Positions 48,988 through 60,765 are shown, counted from the stretch's first letter. The stretch: 64,000 bases of DNA from Castor canadensis (GCF_047511655.1 NC_133394.1:56886501-56950500), one strand, 5' to 3'. Notes: generated by a model from the sequence alone, not told the origin. Numbers and translations are program-made.

Positions 48988-51900
48988 CTAATGTCCACAT
49001 ATGAGGGAGAACATACGATTTTTGGTCTTTTGAGCCAGGCTAACCTCACTCAGAATGATGTTCTCCAATTCCATCCATTTACCAGCGAATGATAACATTT
49101 CGTTCTTCTTCATGGCTGCATAAAATTCCATTGTGTATAGATACCACATTTTCTTAATCCATTCGTCAGTGCTGGGGCATCTTGGCTGTTTCCATAACTT
49201 GGCTATTGTGAATAGTGCCGCAATAAACATGGATGTGCAGGTGCCTCTGGAGTAACAGTCTTTTGGGTATATCCCCAAGAGTGGTATTGCTGGATCAAAT
49301 GGTAGATCGATGTCCAGCTTTTTAAGTAGCCTCCAAATTTTTTTCCAGAGTGGTTGTACTAGTCTACATTCCCACCAACAGTGTAAGAGGGTTCCTTTTT
49401 CCCCGCATCCTCGCCAACACCTGTTGTTGGTGGTGTTGCTGATGATGGCTATTCTAACAGGGGTGAGGTGGAATCTTAGTGTGGTTTTAATTTGCATTTC
49501 CTTTATTGCTAGAGATGGTGAGCATTTTTTCATGTGTTTTCTGGCCATTTGAATTTCTTCTTTTGAGAAAGTTCTGTTTAGTTCACCTGCCCATTTCTTT
49601 ATTGGTTCATTAGTTTTGGGAGAATTTAGTTTTTTAAGTTCCCTGTATATTCTGGTTATCAGTCCTTTGTCTGATGTATAGTTGGCAAATATTTTCTCCC
49701 ACTCTGTGGGTGTTCTCTTCAGTTTAGAGACCATTTCTTTTGATGAACAGAAGCTTTTTAGTTTTATGAGGTCCCATTTATCTATGCTATCTCTTAGTTG
49801 CTGTGCTGCTGGGGTTTCATTGAGAAAGTTCTTACCTATACCTACTAACTCCAGAGTATTTCCTACTCTTTCTTGTATCAACTTAAGAGTTTGGGGTCTG
49901 ATATTCAGATCCTTGATCCATTTTGAGTTAATCTTGGTATAGGGTGATATACATGGATCTAGTTTCAGTTTTTTGCAGACTGCTAACCAGTTTTCCCAGC
50001 AGTTTTTGTTGAAGAGGCTGCTATTTCTCCATCGTATATTTTTAGCTCCTTTGTCAAAGATAAGTTGCTTATAGTTGTGTGGCTTCATATCTGGATCCTC
50101 TATTCTGTTCCACTGGTCTTCATGTCTGTTTTTGTGCCAGTACCATGCTGTTTTTATTATTACTGCTTTGTAATATAGTTTGAAGTCAGGTATTGTGATA
50201 CCTCCTGCATTGTTCTTTTGACTGAGTATTGCCTTGGCTATTCGTGGCCTCTTGTGTTTCCATATAAATTTAACAGTAGATTTTTCAATCTCTTTGATGA
50301 ATGTCATTGGAATTTTGATGGGAATTGCATTAAACATGTAGATTACTTTTGGGAGTATAGACATTTTTACTATGTTGATTCTACCAATCCATGAGCATGG
50401 GAGATCTCTCCACTTTCTATAGTCTTCTTCAATCTCTTTCTTCAGAAGTGTATAGTTTTCCTTGTAGAGGTCTTTCACATCTTTTGTTAGGTTTACACCT
50501 AGGTATTTGATTTTTTTTGAGGCTATTGTAAATGGAATTGTTTTCATACATTCTTTTTCCGTTTGCTCATTGTTAGTGTATAGAAATGCTAACGATTTTT
50601 CTATGTTGATTTTATATCCTGCTACGTTGCTATAGCTATTGATGATGTCTAGGAGCTTCTGAGTAGAGTTTTTTGGGTCTTTAAGGTATAGGATCATGTC
50701 GTCTGCAAATAGGGATATTTTGACAGTTTCTTTACCTATTTGTATTCCTTTTATTCCTTCTTCTTGCCTAATTGCTCTGGCTAGGAATTCCAGTACTATG
50801 TTGAATAGGAGTGGAGATAGTGGGCATCCTTGTCTGGTTCCTGATTTTAGAGGGAATGGTTTTAATTTTTCTCCGTTAAGTATAATGCTGGCTGTAGGTT
50901 TGTCATATATAGCTTTTATAATGTTGAGGAACTTTCCTTCTATTCCTAGTTTTCTTAGAGCTTTTATCATGAAATGATGTTGGATCTTATCAAAGGCTTT
51001 TTCTGCATCTATTGAGATGATCAAGTGGTTTTTGTCTTTGCTTCTGTTAATGTGGTTTATTACGTTTATTGATTTTCGTATGTTGAACCACCCCTGCATC
51101 CCTGGGATGAAGCCTACCTGGTCGTGGTGAATAATCTTTTTGATGTGTTGCTGAATTCGATTTGCCATTATTTTGTTGAGGATTTTTGCATCAATGTTCA
51201 TTAAGGAGATTGGCCTGTAGTTCTCCTTTTTGGAGGTGTCTTTGCCTGGTTTTGGGATAAGTGTAATAGTGGCTTCATAAAATGTGTTTGGCAGTTTTCC
51301 TTCCCTTTCTATTTCATGGAACAGTTTTAGGAGGGTTGGTATCAGTTCTTCTTTAAAGGTCTGATAGAATTCAGCAGAGAATCCATCAGGTCCTGGACTT
51401 TTCTTTTTGGGGAGACTCTTGATTGCTGCTTCAATTTCATTTTGTGTTATAGGTCTATTCAGGTGATTAATTTCCTCTTGGTTCAGTTTTGGATGATCAT
51501 ATGTATCTAGAAATCTGTCCATTTCTTTTAGATTTTCAAATTTATTTGAATATAGGTTCTCAAAGTAGTCTCTGATGATTTCCTGGACTTCCATGGTGTT
51601 TGTTGTTATCTCCCCTTTTGCATTCCTGATTCTACTAATTTGGGTTTTTTCTCTCCTCATTTTAGTCAGGTTTGCCAGGGGTCTATCAATCTTGTTTATT
51701 TTTTCAAAGAACCAACTTTTTGTTTCATTAATTCTTTGTATGGTTTTTTTGGTTTCTATTTCGTTGATTTCAGCTCTTATTTTTATTATTTCTCTCCTTC
51801 TATTTGTTTTGGGATTTGCTTGTTCTTGTTTTTCTAGGAGTTTGAGATGTATCATTAGGTCATTGATTTGGGATCTTTCAATCTTTTTAATATATGCACT

Positions 51901-52806
51901 CATGGCTATAAACTTTCCTCTCAAGACTGCCTTAGCTGTGTCCCATAGGTTCCGGTAGGTTGTGTTTTAATTTTCATTGACTTCTAGGAACTTTTTAATT
52001 TCCTCTTTTATTGCATCGATGATCCATTCTTCATTAAGTAATGAGTTATTTAGTTTCCAGCTGTTTGCATGTTTTTTGTCTTTACTTTTGTTGTTGAGTT
52101 CTACTTTTACTGCATTGTGGTCAGATAGTATGCACGGTATTATTTCTATTTTCTTATATTTGCTGAGGCTTGCTTTGTGCCCTAGGATATGATCTATTTT
52201 GGAGAAGGTTCCATGGGCTGCTGAGAAGAATGTATATTGTGTAGAGGTTGGATGAAATGTTCTGTAGACATCTACTAGGTCCACTTGATCTATTGCATAT
52301 TTTAGATCTTGGATTTCTTTATTGAGTTTTTGTTTGGATGACCTATCTATTGATGATAATGGAGTGTTAAAGTCTCCCACAACCACTGTGTTGGCGTTTA
52401 TATATGCTTTTAGGTCTTTCAGGGTATGTTTGATGAAATTGGGTGCGTTGACATTGGGTGCGTACAGATTGATGATTATTATTTCCTTTTGGTCTATTTC
52501 CCCTTTTATTAGTATGGAATGTCCTTCTTTATCTCGTTTGATCAATGTAGGTTTGAAGTCTACTTTGTCAGAGATAAGTATTGCTACTCCTGCTTGTTTT
52601 CGGGGGCCATTGGCTTGGTAAATCTTCTTCCAGCCTTTCATCCTAAGCATATGCTTATTTCTGTCGGTGAGATGAGTCTCCTGTAAGCAACAAATTGTTG
52701 GATCTTCTTTTTTAATCCATTTTGTCAAACAGTGTCTTTTGATGGGTGAATTAAGTCCATTAACATTAAGTGTTAGTACTGATAGGTATGTGGTGATTCC
52801 TGCCAT
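48988..52806 (-). pseudogene. L1 ORF2 (endonuclease and reverse transcriptase) with one internal stop
   Basis: The frame starts at ATG 52806 and has 1272 codon positions before its natural stop at 48988, the usual length. One in-frame TAA at codon 280 (51969-51967) interrupts it, just after the endonuclease domain. The 279-residue front part carries endonuclease motifs (LNVNGL, QETHL, GDFNTPLSS, SDHNAVKV). The 978-residue rear part carries the reverse transcriptase with FADD in [11 protein letters not shown] and the C-terminal CCHC-like motif (C-x3-C-x7-H-x4-C). Frame is kept on both sides, so this is a point nonsense change rather than an indel. Confidence 0.95.
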
Positions 52807-52856
52807 TTAGTTATCTTAGTTGTTTGAAGGTTTGATTGTGTGTACCTAACTTGATG

Positions 52857-54059
52857 TTACTCTCTACTGTCTTGCTTTTTCTTATCCTGTGGTTTGGTGC
52901 TGCCTGCCTTTTCATGGTTAAGTTGGGTGTCACTTTCTGTGTGCAGGATCCCTTGCAGAATCTTTTGTAATGGTGGCTTTGTGGTCACATATTGTTTTAG
53001 TTTCTGCTTATCATGGAAGACTTTTATTGCTCCATCTATTTTGAATGATAGCTTTGCTGGGTAGAGTATCCTGGGGTTGAAGTTATTTTCATTCAGTGCC
53101 CGGAAGATCTCACCCCACGCTCTTCTTGCTTTTAATGTTTCTGTTGAGAAGTCTGCTGTGATTTTGATGGGTTTACCTTTGTATGTTACTTGTTTTTTCT
53201 CTCTTGCAGCCTTCAATATTCTTTCCTTAGTTTCTGAACTTGTTGTTTTAATGATGATATGTCGTGGAGTAGTTCTATTTTGATCTGGTCTGTTTGGTGT
53301 CCTGGAGGCCTCTTGCATTTGTATGGGAATATCTTTCTCTAGATTTGGGAAATTTTCCGTTATTATTTTGTTGAATATATTACACATTCCCTTCGCTTGC
53401 ACCTCTTCTCCTTCTTCGATGCCCATGATTCTCAAGTTTGGTCTTTTGATGGAGTCAGTGAGTTCTTGCATTTTCTTTTCACAGGTCTTGAGTTGTTTAA
53501 TTAGTAGTTCTTCAGTTTTTCCTTTAATTACCATTTCATCTTCAAGTTCTGAGATTCTGTCTTCTGTTTGTTCTATTCTGCTGGATTGGCCTTCCGTTTT
53601 GTTTTGCAGTTCTGTTTCGTTCTTTTTTCTGAGGTTTTCCATATCCTGGCTGTTTTCTTCTTTATTGTTGTCTATTTTTGTCCTGAGTTCATTTATCCAT
53701 TTATTCATTGTGTTCTCTCTTTCACTTTGGTGTTTATACAGTGCTTCTATGGTTTCCTTTATTTCTTCTTTTGCTTTTTCAAATTCTCTATTTTTATTGT
53801 CTTGGAATTTCTTGAGTGTCTCCTGTACATTTTGGTTGACCCTATCCAGTATCATCTCTATAAAATTCTCATTGAGTACTTGTAGTATGTCTTCTTTTAA
53901 ATTATTCTTGTAGGCTTCATTGGGTCCTTTGGCATAGTTTATCTTCATTTTGTTGGAGTCTGGCTCTGAGTTTCTGTTCTCTTCATTCCCCTCTGGTTCC
54001 TGTACTAATTTTTTGCTGTGGGGAAACTGGTTTCCTTGTTTTTTCTGTCTTCCTGTCAT
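52857..54059 (-). CDS. L1 ORF1 protein (RNA-binding chaperone)
   Basis: The frame is open from the ATG at 54059 and gives 400 residues. It continues 60 residues further upstream but only from a TTG, so the ATG is preferred. A Gln/Lys/Asn-rich start is followed by a long coiled coil (about residues 50-210, rich in E, K, N and heptads), then the RRM with RPNLRIMGIEEGEE and the C-terminal domain with AKLSFKIDG. In L1 this protein forms trimers, coats its own RNA and is required for retrotransposition. No break is seen, so this copy could encode a complete ORF1p. It is transcribed opposite to AFG2A. Confidence 0.93.
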   Translation of the reverse strand: MTGRQKKQGNQFPHSKKLVQEPEGNEENRNSEPDSNKMKINYAKGPNEAYKNNLKEDILQVLNENFIEMILDRVNQNVQETLKKFQDNKNREFEKAKEEIKETIEALYKHQSERENTMNKWINELRTKIDNNKEENSQDMENLRKKNETELQNKTEGQSSRIEQTEDRISELEDEMVIKGKTEELLIKQLKTCEKKMQELTDSIKRPNLRIMGIEEGEEVQAKGMCNIFNKIITENFPNLEKDIPIQMQEASRTPNRPDQNRTTPRHIIIKTTSSETKERILKAAREKKQVTYKGKPIKITADFSTETLKARRAWGEIFRALNENNFNPRILYPAKLSFKIDGAIKVFHDKQKLKQYVTTKPPLQKILQGILHTESDTQLNHEKAGSTKPQDKKKQDSRE

Positions 54060-55381
54060 TGTCCTTGGTGTTGTTACTGTCCCTGTACTGTGTGTAATTA
54101 AGTATTTTCTAGCTTGTAATAATAACAATGGTAATATTGAGAATGGAAGAGTGAGCTGAGATGGAAAGCAAGAAGTTAAAGAAAAGGGGAAAACAAATAT
54201 ACAGACAAGAGGGAGAAAGCAGAACGAGGTATCAGACAAGAGAGTTTCAAAGGTATAAACAGGGAGTGTTAGTGTACTAATCGACAGTAAGCTGAACAGA
54301 CAATAGAGTGACAGAGAGAGGATTGAAAATCAAAGATAAAAAAAATAAAAAATAAGTATATGAAAGTAATATCTATTTATAAAATGAATTAAAATAAAAT
54401 GGAAAATAGAAAATTAAAAAAAACAAAAAAAACCAAAAAACCAAAAAACTTCCAAGTTTATATGCAATGCAATTTCAGTCTTAATAATTTGGATGTCCGT
54501 CTCAATCTCCAGTCCTGGAGTTGGTGCCTCAGATGTTGTTCTGTAGTTGTCTCATCAAGGGGGATGCATAAAGTAGAACAAAACTACACTCACACACACA
54601 CAGAAGAAAAAAAAAAAAAGCCCCACCAAGTGTCCCCAGTTCAAATGCAATACAGTTTCAGTAAGTTTTTCGGCTTGCAGGTGTAATTCGGTTGTTCTCT
54701 CATCAAAGGTAGGGAGAAAACGAAAAAAAAGCGTCTGGAGGCAGTTCTGAGAGTGGTATCTGCAACTGTGGCTTGCCTGCCTGCTGCTCTCTGCCTGTAG
54801 CTGGCGGCGTTATTTATGCAGATCTCTGGGGTGAGCTTAGCACTCACCTGGTCCCACAGGCTTTGTTTGCTCAGAGTTCTCCTGTGCGGGGGAGGGGGGC
54901 CTCTGCTACAGGCTTTTCCCTTTCCAAGCACTGGGAAAGGCGACACTGCCCCGCGTTGTCAGGCCTGCGTGTTTATTTACAGTTCACGTGGGAAGTGGGT
55001 CTTCCCTCCTCTCACAAGCGTCCCCGCTCCCGGTTGCTGGGCGCGCCCCGCTCCCGCCAGAGCCTCTCCGGCCCGCCTGGCTCGTTTATTTACAGTCCCG
55101 GGAAGGCTTCCCTTCCCCCAATCTTCAGCGCTCAGGGCGCCCCACCCTCTTTCCAGTGTGTCTTAACTGTTCTTATTGCTTAGTACTCAGTTTCTCTTTT
55201 TTTCCCGGGTGGAGGTCAGTCTGTCCAGGGGGCTATGCTGCTCTGGCCCAGGCTTGTCTGTGGGGCTACCGCGGTACCGCGAAGCTCACCTGGTCCGCGT
55301 CTTCCCAAGCCGTATGGGCGCCGGCCACTGGCGGCCCGGGGGCCTCCTCGGTTCTCCGTTTAACGTGAAGTGGAGATTCTC
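54060..55381 (-). promoter_or_regulatory. L1 5' UTR with CpG-rich internal promoter
   Basis: The outer 640 bases (54740-55381) are very rich in GC and CpG, as expected for an L1 promoter. The inner part is A-rich near 54310-54440. Short motifs recur: GTTTATTTACAGT at about 54971 and 55085, and two related 100-base blocks near 54453-54570 and 54628-54740. Confidence 0.75.
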
Positions 55382-55611
55382 TTGACTAAATACTTGAGTT
55401 TGAGTAAATTATGAATTTTGTTAATAGTGTGACTCAGAAGGAAAGCTAAAACTCTGAAACTATAAACATTTAAAATACAGTCATGTTCCTAGTGCTGTAG
55501 AATGGGCACCATTATTGAATACATAATTGTACTCATATGCCATATATAATGTGTCCACTTTGATGAATATATGCATGCACATATGTGTGGCATGTGTATG
55601 CATTTGAGTGT

Positions 55612-55650
55612 AGGGCCTAGGATTATAGGTGTGAGCCTTCGCCTGGCTCA
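55612..55650 (-). repeat. B1-like SINE end fragment
   Basis: CTAGGATTATAGGTGTGAGC is the antisense start of a B1-like unit; the rest is missing. Confidence 0.6.
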
Positions 55651-55686
55651 CATGTTTTTAATTCAGGACTGATCACTTAGAGTAAG

Positions 55687-55862
55687 GAATTATCAAACTT
55701 TACTGTGTATCAGAAATCAGCTCTAAGACCTACTAAAAGAGATTGCTCTGACCTACTCCAGAGATTCTGATCTAATAGGTGGTGCTTGAGAATTTCTAAA
55801 AAATTCCCAGGAAATGTTTATACTGCTGGTTTGGGGACCCCAAACTTCTAAGACATTGATTC
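55687..55862 (+). mobile_element. MER5-like element 1 of 3
   Basis: CAGAGATTCTGATCTAATAG and TGAGAATTTCTAAAAAATTCCC are MER5-type landmarks, diverged. Confidence 0.6.
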
Positions 55863-55863
55863 T

Positions 55864-55938
55864 TTTTTATTTGAACTCAGGGCCCCACGCTTGCTAGGCA
55901 GGCACTCTTACTACTTGAGCCTCTCTGCCAGTCCTAAG
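55864..55938 (-). repeat. ID-like SINE with target-site duplication
   Basis: AAGACATTGATTCT (55850-55863) and AAGACATTGGTTCT (55939-55952) flank it, differing at one base. Confidence 0.82.
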
Positions 55939-55939
55939 A

Positions 55940-56110
55940 AGACATTGGTTCTAAAACTTCATTATGTATCAGACTTACCTTGGAAGATCATTCTCTTTCT
56001 CTCTCTCTGTCTCTCTCTCTTTCTCTCTCTCTCTCTCCCATTCCAGAGTTAGTGAGGGATTGATACCAGGATTTATAATGCTTTCCAGGTGATTTTGAAG
56101 CAGCAAGTAT
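55940..56110 (+). mobile_element. MER5-like element 2 of 3 with CT microsatellite
   Basis: TAAAACTTCATTATGTATCAG begins the element and TTTCCAGGTGATTTTGAAGC ends it. A CT-rich repeat has grown in the middle. Confidence 0.5.
55993..56038 (+). repeat. (CT)n-rich microsatellite
   Basis: CT units broken by TTT and GT interrupt a MER5-like element. A shorter relative is at 61795-61820. Confidence 0.9.
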
Positions 56111-56152
56111 TTGTATTTGCTTGTGAGCAGGCATTAAGAGTCGTTGATTTAG

Positions 56153-56336
56153 GTAAGTGGTTCTCCAACTTAAACATATGTAAGAATTTCTTAGAGTGTG
56201 CTAAAAAAACACTGTTCTGGGTTCTATCCCACTGATTCAGTGGGTTCAGGTGGGGCCCAAGAATTAGCATTTCTAACAAGCTTGCAGATGATGTCAATGT
56301 TGCAGATCCAGGGACTACACTTTGGGAACCACTCAG
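56153..56336 (+). mobile_element. MER5-like element 3 of 3
   Basis: Starts GTGGTTCTCCAACTTAAACA and ends CTACACTTTGGGAACCACT, with AGCATTTCTAACAAGCTTGC inside. The inverted ends (GTGGTTCTC and GGAACCACT) are still visible. Confidence 0.8.
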
Positions 56337-56458
56337 CGTAGGCCAACCATCTACTCAGTTTTTGAGGATTCTCTGAAACTCATTTATGTAACTGGATTAA
56401 ATATAGGGAATATAATTCTCTGATCACCTCTAGTAGTTTGGAGTTTGTTACTGGAGGG

Positions 56459-56512
56459 TTTTTTTTTTTTTGGTGGTACTGGAGTTTGAACTCAGGGATT
56501 TGTACCTTAGTA
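56459..56512 (-). repeat. ID-like SINE fragment
   Basis: A T-run is followed by GGTGGTACTGGAGTTTGAAC, then the copy ends early. Confidence 0.75.
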
Positions 56513-56522
56513 CAAAATGCTT

Positions 56523-56612
56523 GAAAGGTGAGTTTCAAAGCATTAGGTCTTTGGACAGGTCATGGCATATGATACTCTCTAGCTCAAAAGTTAGTTGTTT
56601 GTTTTCCAACTA
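56523..56612 (+). repeat. Inverted repeat, left arm
   Basis: CATTAGGTCTTTGGACAGGT and its surroundings are matched in reverse complement near 59600-59685 with few differences. The L1 fragment and a SINE lie between the arms. Confidence 0.8.
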
Positions 56613-56616
56613 ACAG

Positions 56617-58660
56617 GCATCTGTTTTGCATTTACATACATACGACACATTATTGCACCATATTCTCCCCACTCCTATTGCTGCTAACCTGTCCCACCTC
56701 CCTGGCAGAACTTGTTCCACCTTCCTGTTCTCGGATTTTGTAGAAGAAAAAAGATAAAATAAAAACATGACTTTTTTTTGCCAGTTTGAGATTCTGTATT
56801 CATTCCTGTATACAGAGCACATCAACCACATTCAAGTTTTTAGTTTCCTTCCCTTGCCCAATCCCACCTGTGAATGAACTCCTCTTAGTGTGACCAGTGT
56901 CCTTTAATATTGGATTTAGGTCTGTATTCCACATATGAGAGAGAACATGTGACTTTTGACCTTCTGAGCCTGACTAACTTCACTTAAGATATGTCCATCC
57001 ATTTACCTGCGAATGACAAAATTTCATTTTTCTTTGTGGCTGAGTAAAATTCCATTGTGTATAAATACCACATTATCTTAATCCATTTGTCAGTAGTGGG
57101 GCATCTTGGCTGTTTCCATAGCTTAGCTATTGTGAAAAGTGCTGCAGTAAACATGGGTGTACAGGTGCTTTTGTTGTAAGCTAACTCACATTCCTTTGGG
57201 TATATCCCTGGGAGTGGTATTGCTGTATTGTATGGCAGATCTATTTTTAGTTTCTTTTTAAGGAGCCTCCATATTGTTTTCCATAGTGGTCATACTAGCT
57301 TACATTCCCACCAGCAGTGTGTGAGGTTTCCTTTTCCCCCCCTGCATCCTTGCCAGCATTTGTTATTTGTGTTCTTGATGGTAGCTGTTCTAACAGGAGT
57401 GAGGTGGAACCTTAGTGGTTTTGATTTGTCTTTCCTTTATGGCCGGGGAGGGGGAGCATTTTTTCATGTGTTTTTTAGCCATTTGGACTTCTTCCTTTGG
57501 AAAGGCTCTACTCTGTTCATTTGCCCATTGCTTCATTGGGCCATTGATTTTTTTTGGGAGTTTAGTTTTTTGAGCTCCTTGCTTAGTCTGGTTATCAGTC
57601 CCTTGTCTAATGTTTAGCTGGAAAAGATTTTCTCCCATTCTGTGGGTGGCCTACTCAATGTAGAGACCATTTCTTTTGTTGTGCAGAAGCTTTTGAATTT
57701 CATGGAGTTTCATTTGTTGATCCTTTTTCTTAGTTTCTGAGCCACTTGAGTTCTGTTGAAGAAATCATTGCCTGTGCCTGTTGCTTCCAGCGTATTTTCT
57801 GCTCTTTCCTGTACTAACTGCAAGGTTTCCGGTCTTATATTAAGGTCTATAATCCACTTTGAGTTGATACTTGTACAGGGAGACAAACATGGATCGAGTT
57901 TCAGTTTTTTGCAGACAGATAACCACTTTTCCCAGCAACATTTGTTGAACAGGCTGTCTTTTCTCCATTGTATGTTTTTGGCGCCTTTGTCAAAAATTAG
58001 GTGGACGTTGCTGCATGGACTCATATCCAGGTCTTCTAGTCTGTTCCACCAGTTTTCATACTTATTTTTTGTACCAGTACCATATTGTTTTTATTGCTAG
58101 GGCTCTGTAGTATAGTTTGAAGTCGGGTATTGTGATACCTCCAGCATTGCTCTTTTTGCTGAGTATTGCCTTGGCTATTTGCAGTCTTTTGTGCTTCCAG
58201 ATGAACTTTAAAGTTGGTTTTTCAGTCTCTGTGATGAACGTCATTGGAATTTTGATGCGATTATGTTGAACACGTAGATTGCTTTTGGTAATATAGCCAT
58301 TTTTACTATGTTGATTCTGCCAATCCACGAGCATGGGAGATCTTCCCATCTTCTGTAGTCTTCAATTTCTTTCTTCAATGATTTGTAATTTTCCTTGTAG
58401 AGGTCATTTACATCCTTTGTTAAGTTTATTCCTAGGTACTTGATTTTTTTTTTTTTTGAGGCTATTGTAAACGGAGGTGTTTTCCTATATTCTTTCTCAC
58501 TGTGTTCATTGTTGGTGTATAAGAAAGGCTACTGATGTTTGTAAATTGATTTTGTATCCTGCTATTTTTGCTGAAGCTATTTTTGGTGTCTAGGAGTTTT
58601 TTGGATCTTTTAGGTATAAAATCATGTTGCCTGTGAATAACTTCTATCCTGTTTTTAAAC
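56617..58660 (-). mobile_element. L1 3' fragment, 2 kb, antisense in AFG2A
   Basis: On the minus strand this has ORF2 pieces ([16 protein letters not shown] at about 58150, [22 protein letters not shown] at about 57950) broken by frameshifts and stops, followed by a 3' UTR toward 56620. It is older than the full-length copy. Confidence 0.88.
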
Positions 58661-58670
58661 TTCCCATTGT

Positions 58671-58937
58671 TGCTGGATGACAGGTAAACACCACCATGCC
58701 CAAGTTTTTTTTCCCTATTAAGATAGGGTATCAAAAACTCTGTGCCTGGGCTGGTGTGGGACCAATATCTTCACAATCTCAGCCTTCTATGTAGTTTGGG
58801 ATGACAGGTATGCCACTGTGTCCAGGTAGCTACTGGTTGAGATGGAGTCTCGAGAACTTTTTTACTGGCCTGGTACCATGATCCTCCTGATCTCAAGTAG
58901 CTAGGATTACGGGCATTGAGCCCTGGTGCCCAGGTCT
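58671..58937 (-). repeat. B1-like SINE units
   Basis: Two to three B1-like blocks in antisense, with ATTACGGGCATTGAGCC at the end. They abut the L1 fragment. Confidence 0.7.
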
Positions 58938-59599
58938 TCCCAGAATTTTTATGTGATAGTCATGTACTATTTCAAACTATATTATATAACTCTCCCACTA
59001 AAGGAGAAAATGTTTGTCTTGTGGGTATATGTAATTATTCTGAATAAAATTTGAAATGGCAAGTAATTCTGAAAGATAGAAAAGGAAATAGTTAAGAATT
59101 AGCAATTAAGAATATCACAGATATTTTTCCTGTAACATTTACTTGCTTATGATATGGGCACTGTGTGTTCTTTGTGCATTTTGTGTATCGTCTCTGACAG
59201 TTTTCCTTCTTCCTGGACTGCCATGGAGTAGAGGAACCTCTGCCCTTTTTAACAAAAAAGTTGTACAACTATGTTTCCTAACTTTTTTTTAATTTAAAGG
59301 TTTTGGAGATGCTAATACAAAATCCCATAGTATATGAATAGATTGCCAATGCTCTTCCAGAGTATATAGTTTGCAACAATGACACTTCATTTTTGCAGTG
59401 TACTTTCAACTTTTTTAATCTGTTATTTCAGTATTTCTGTATATTTTCTATATCTTAACGTTGTTGGTATAATGAATATAACAGTTGGAAAATACTAACA
59501 ATAGTGTTTTCAGCAACACTGTGGAGCATATACGATGTTTAATGTTGATAGTTGGGTGTGAAACATTTTCAAATGTTATGTTTTCTTTGTAATTAATTT

Positions 59600-59685
59600 T
59601 TGAGCTGGAGTGTGTGGTTTGTTATGCCATGACTTGTCCAAAGACCTAATGTTTTGCAACTCACCTTTTCAAGGAAAGATCAGCT
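59600..59685 (-). repeat. Inverted repeat, right arm
   Basis: ACTTGTCCAAAGACCTAATG reads in reverse as the left arm at 56523-56612, about 50 well-matched bases plus a weaker extension. Confidence 0.8.
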
Positions 59686-60569
59686 GTATTTTGAAATGTT
59701 TTATCTCAAGTGGACAAGCTGTTTACAAGCCAGACTCTAACACATCCTGACATTTAATGTCTGTGTTTGTATTTCTCCAGGGATTAGGCTGCCTTTATAA
59801 TTAATTAGTTGCATAGCCTTTTATTAATTCCTTCCAAATTTATAATGTTTTAAATTAACAACATAGATAAGCATAGTGCACTTTTTTTGGAAGACATGAA
59901 AGGTTAATTATGTAGCAGTGACATGAATTATATAAACTCTGCTGAATGTTAGAAGATGCTTAGCAACAATGTTTTCCAAATACAGGGATTTATTATAAAC
60001 TTATCCTTCTAAGGCTGCCTGTGCTATTTCAGGAGAGTGAATATAAATAGAGCTTGGTTTCTTCAAGAAGTAGATTCAGTCATTTTGTTTATAGGGAAAG
60101 GAAGTATTTGCTTCATATCTCTAAGAATTTATCTTTAGCATCTTTGTTGATTACACATCATTTCAACATGTTCATACCAAATACTGGGCCTCTATAAGAT
60201 AGCATCACAGACCAGGAAGAATTAAAACTCATTTACACAATGGTTTTGTCATTATAACATTTAAATGGATTTAGTAGCAATACTGAATCTAATTACTGTA
60301 ACCCTTTTTGAGGTGGAAAATCTTGTTTGTCTTGTACAGAGTTCTGAGATATATATAGTTTATAGTCCTCTCTTCTACTCCCGACCAGCTTCTTTCAACA
60401 GAAATCTTTGAAACATCTACTAAGTACCTAACATTCTAGTTCTTATGCTTTGTAACATTGTTTACTATCCTTTGAATTCTGCCACTGCTTTTTTTCTAAG
60501 CTAGAATTAAAGGACTTATTCTGCAAAAATCCAATATGTGTTTCAGGGAAATAACACGGTTTACTAGAA

Positions 60570-60765
60570 AGCTTGTGAGCTCTAGATTCAGATGCTGACT
60601 TTACACTTTATCAGCTGGGAGATGTTGGGCTAAGCCATCTCTTGAGTTCTGTTTCCTCACCAGCTGAATAGGGATAATATATCCTTCTGAGATTTCTTAG
60701 GAAGTTTATAACTATTTCCTTGCAGCCGTGGTCATGGATTATATAGGCCCTTGATAAGTGTTACT
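60570..60765 (+). repeat. MIR-like repeat
   Basis: The order TCAGCTGGGAGATGTTGGGC, GAGTTCTGTTTCCTCACC and AATAGGGATAATATATCC is classic MIR. Confidence 0.65.

Larger units (their letters stand above)
48471..55381 (-). mobile_element. Full-length L1 (LINE-1), young, antisense in AFG2A intron 9
   Basis: The 6.9 kb element has a GC-rich 5' UTR (about 54060-55381), ORF1, ORF2, a 3' UTR and a poly(A) tail seen as a T-run at 48471-48517. A perfect 12-base duplication, TTGACTAAATAC, flanks it at 48459-48470 and 55382-55393. Perfect duplication, full length and nearly intact frames show a recent insertion. One stop codon in ORF2 (51967-51969) disables it as an autonomous element. Confidence 0.97.

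Noticed and set aside
49310-53913. Many hydrophobic plus-strand open frames
   Set aside because: They are reverse-strand shadows of the L1 ORF1 and ORF2.
52857-54239. A 460-residue L1 ORF1 starting at 54239
   Set aside because: The first codon there is TTG and the extra 60 residues are hydrophobic and unlike ORF1p; the ATG at 54059 is the natural start.
54641-55385. Several Pro/Ser-rich frames over 100 codons near the L1 5' end
   Set aside because: They are in the GC-rich L1 5' UTR, have no known domain and are best explained by composition.
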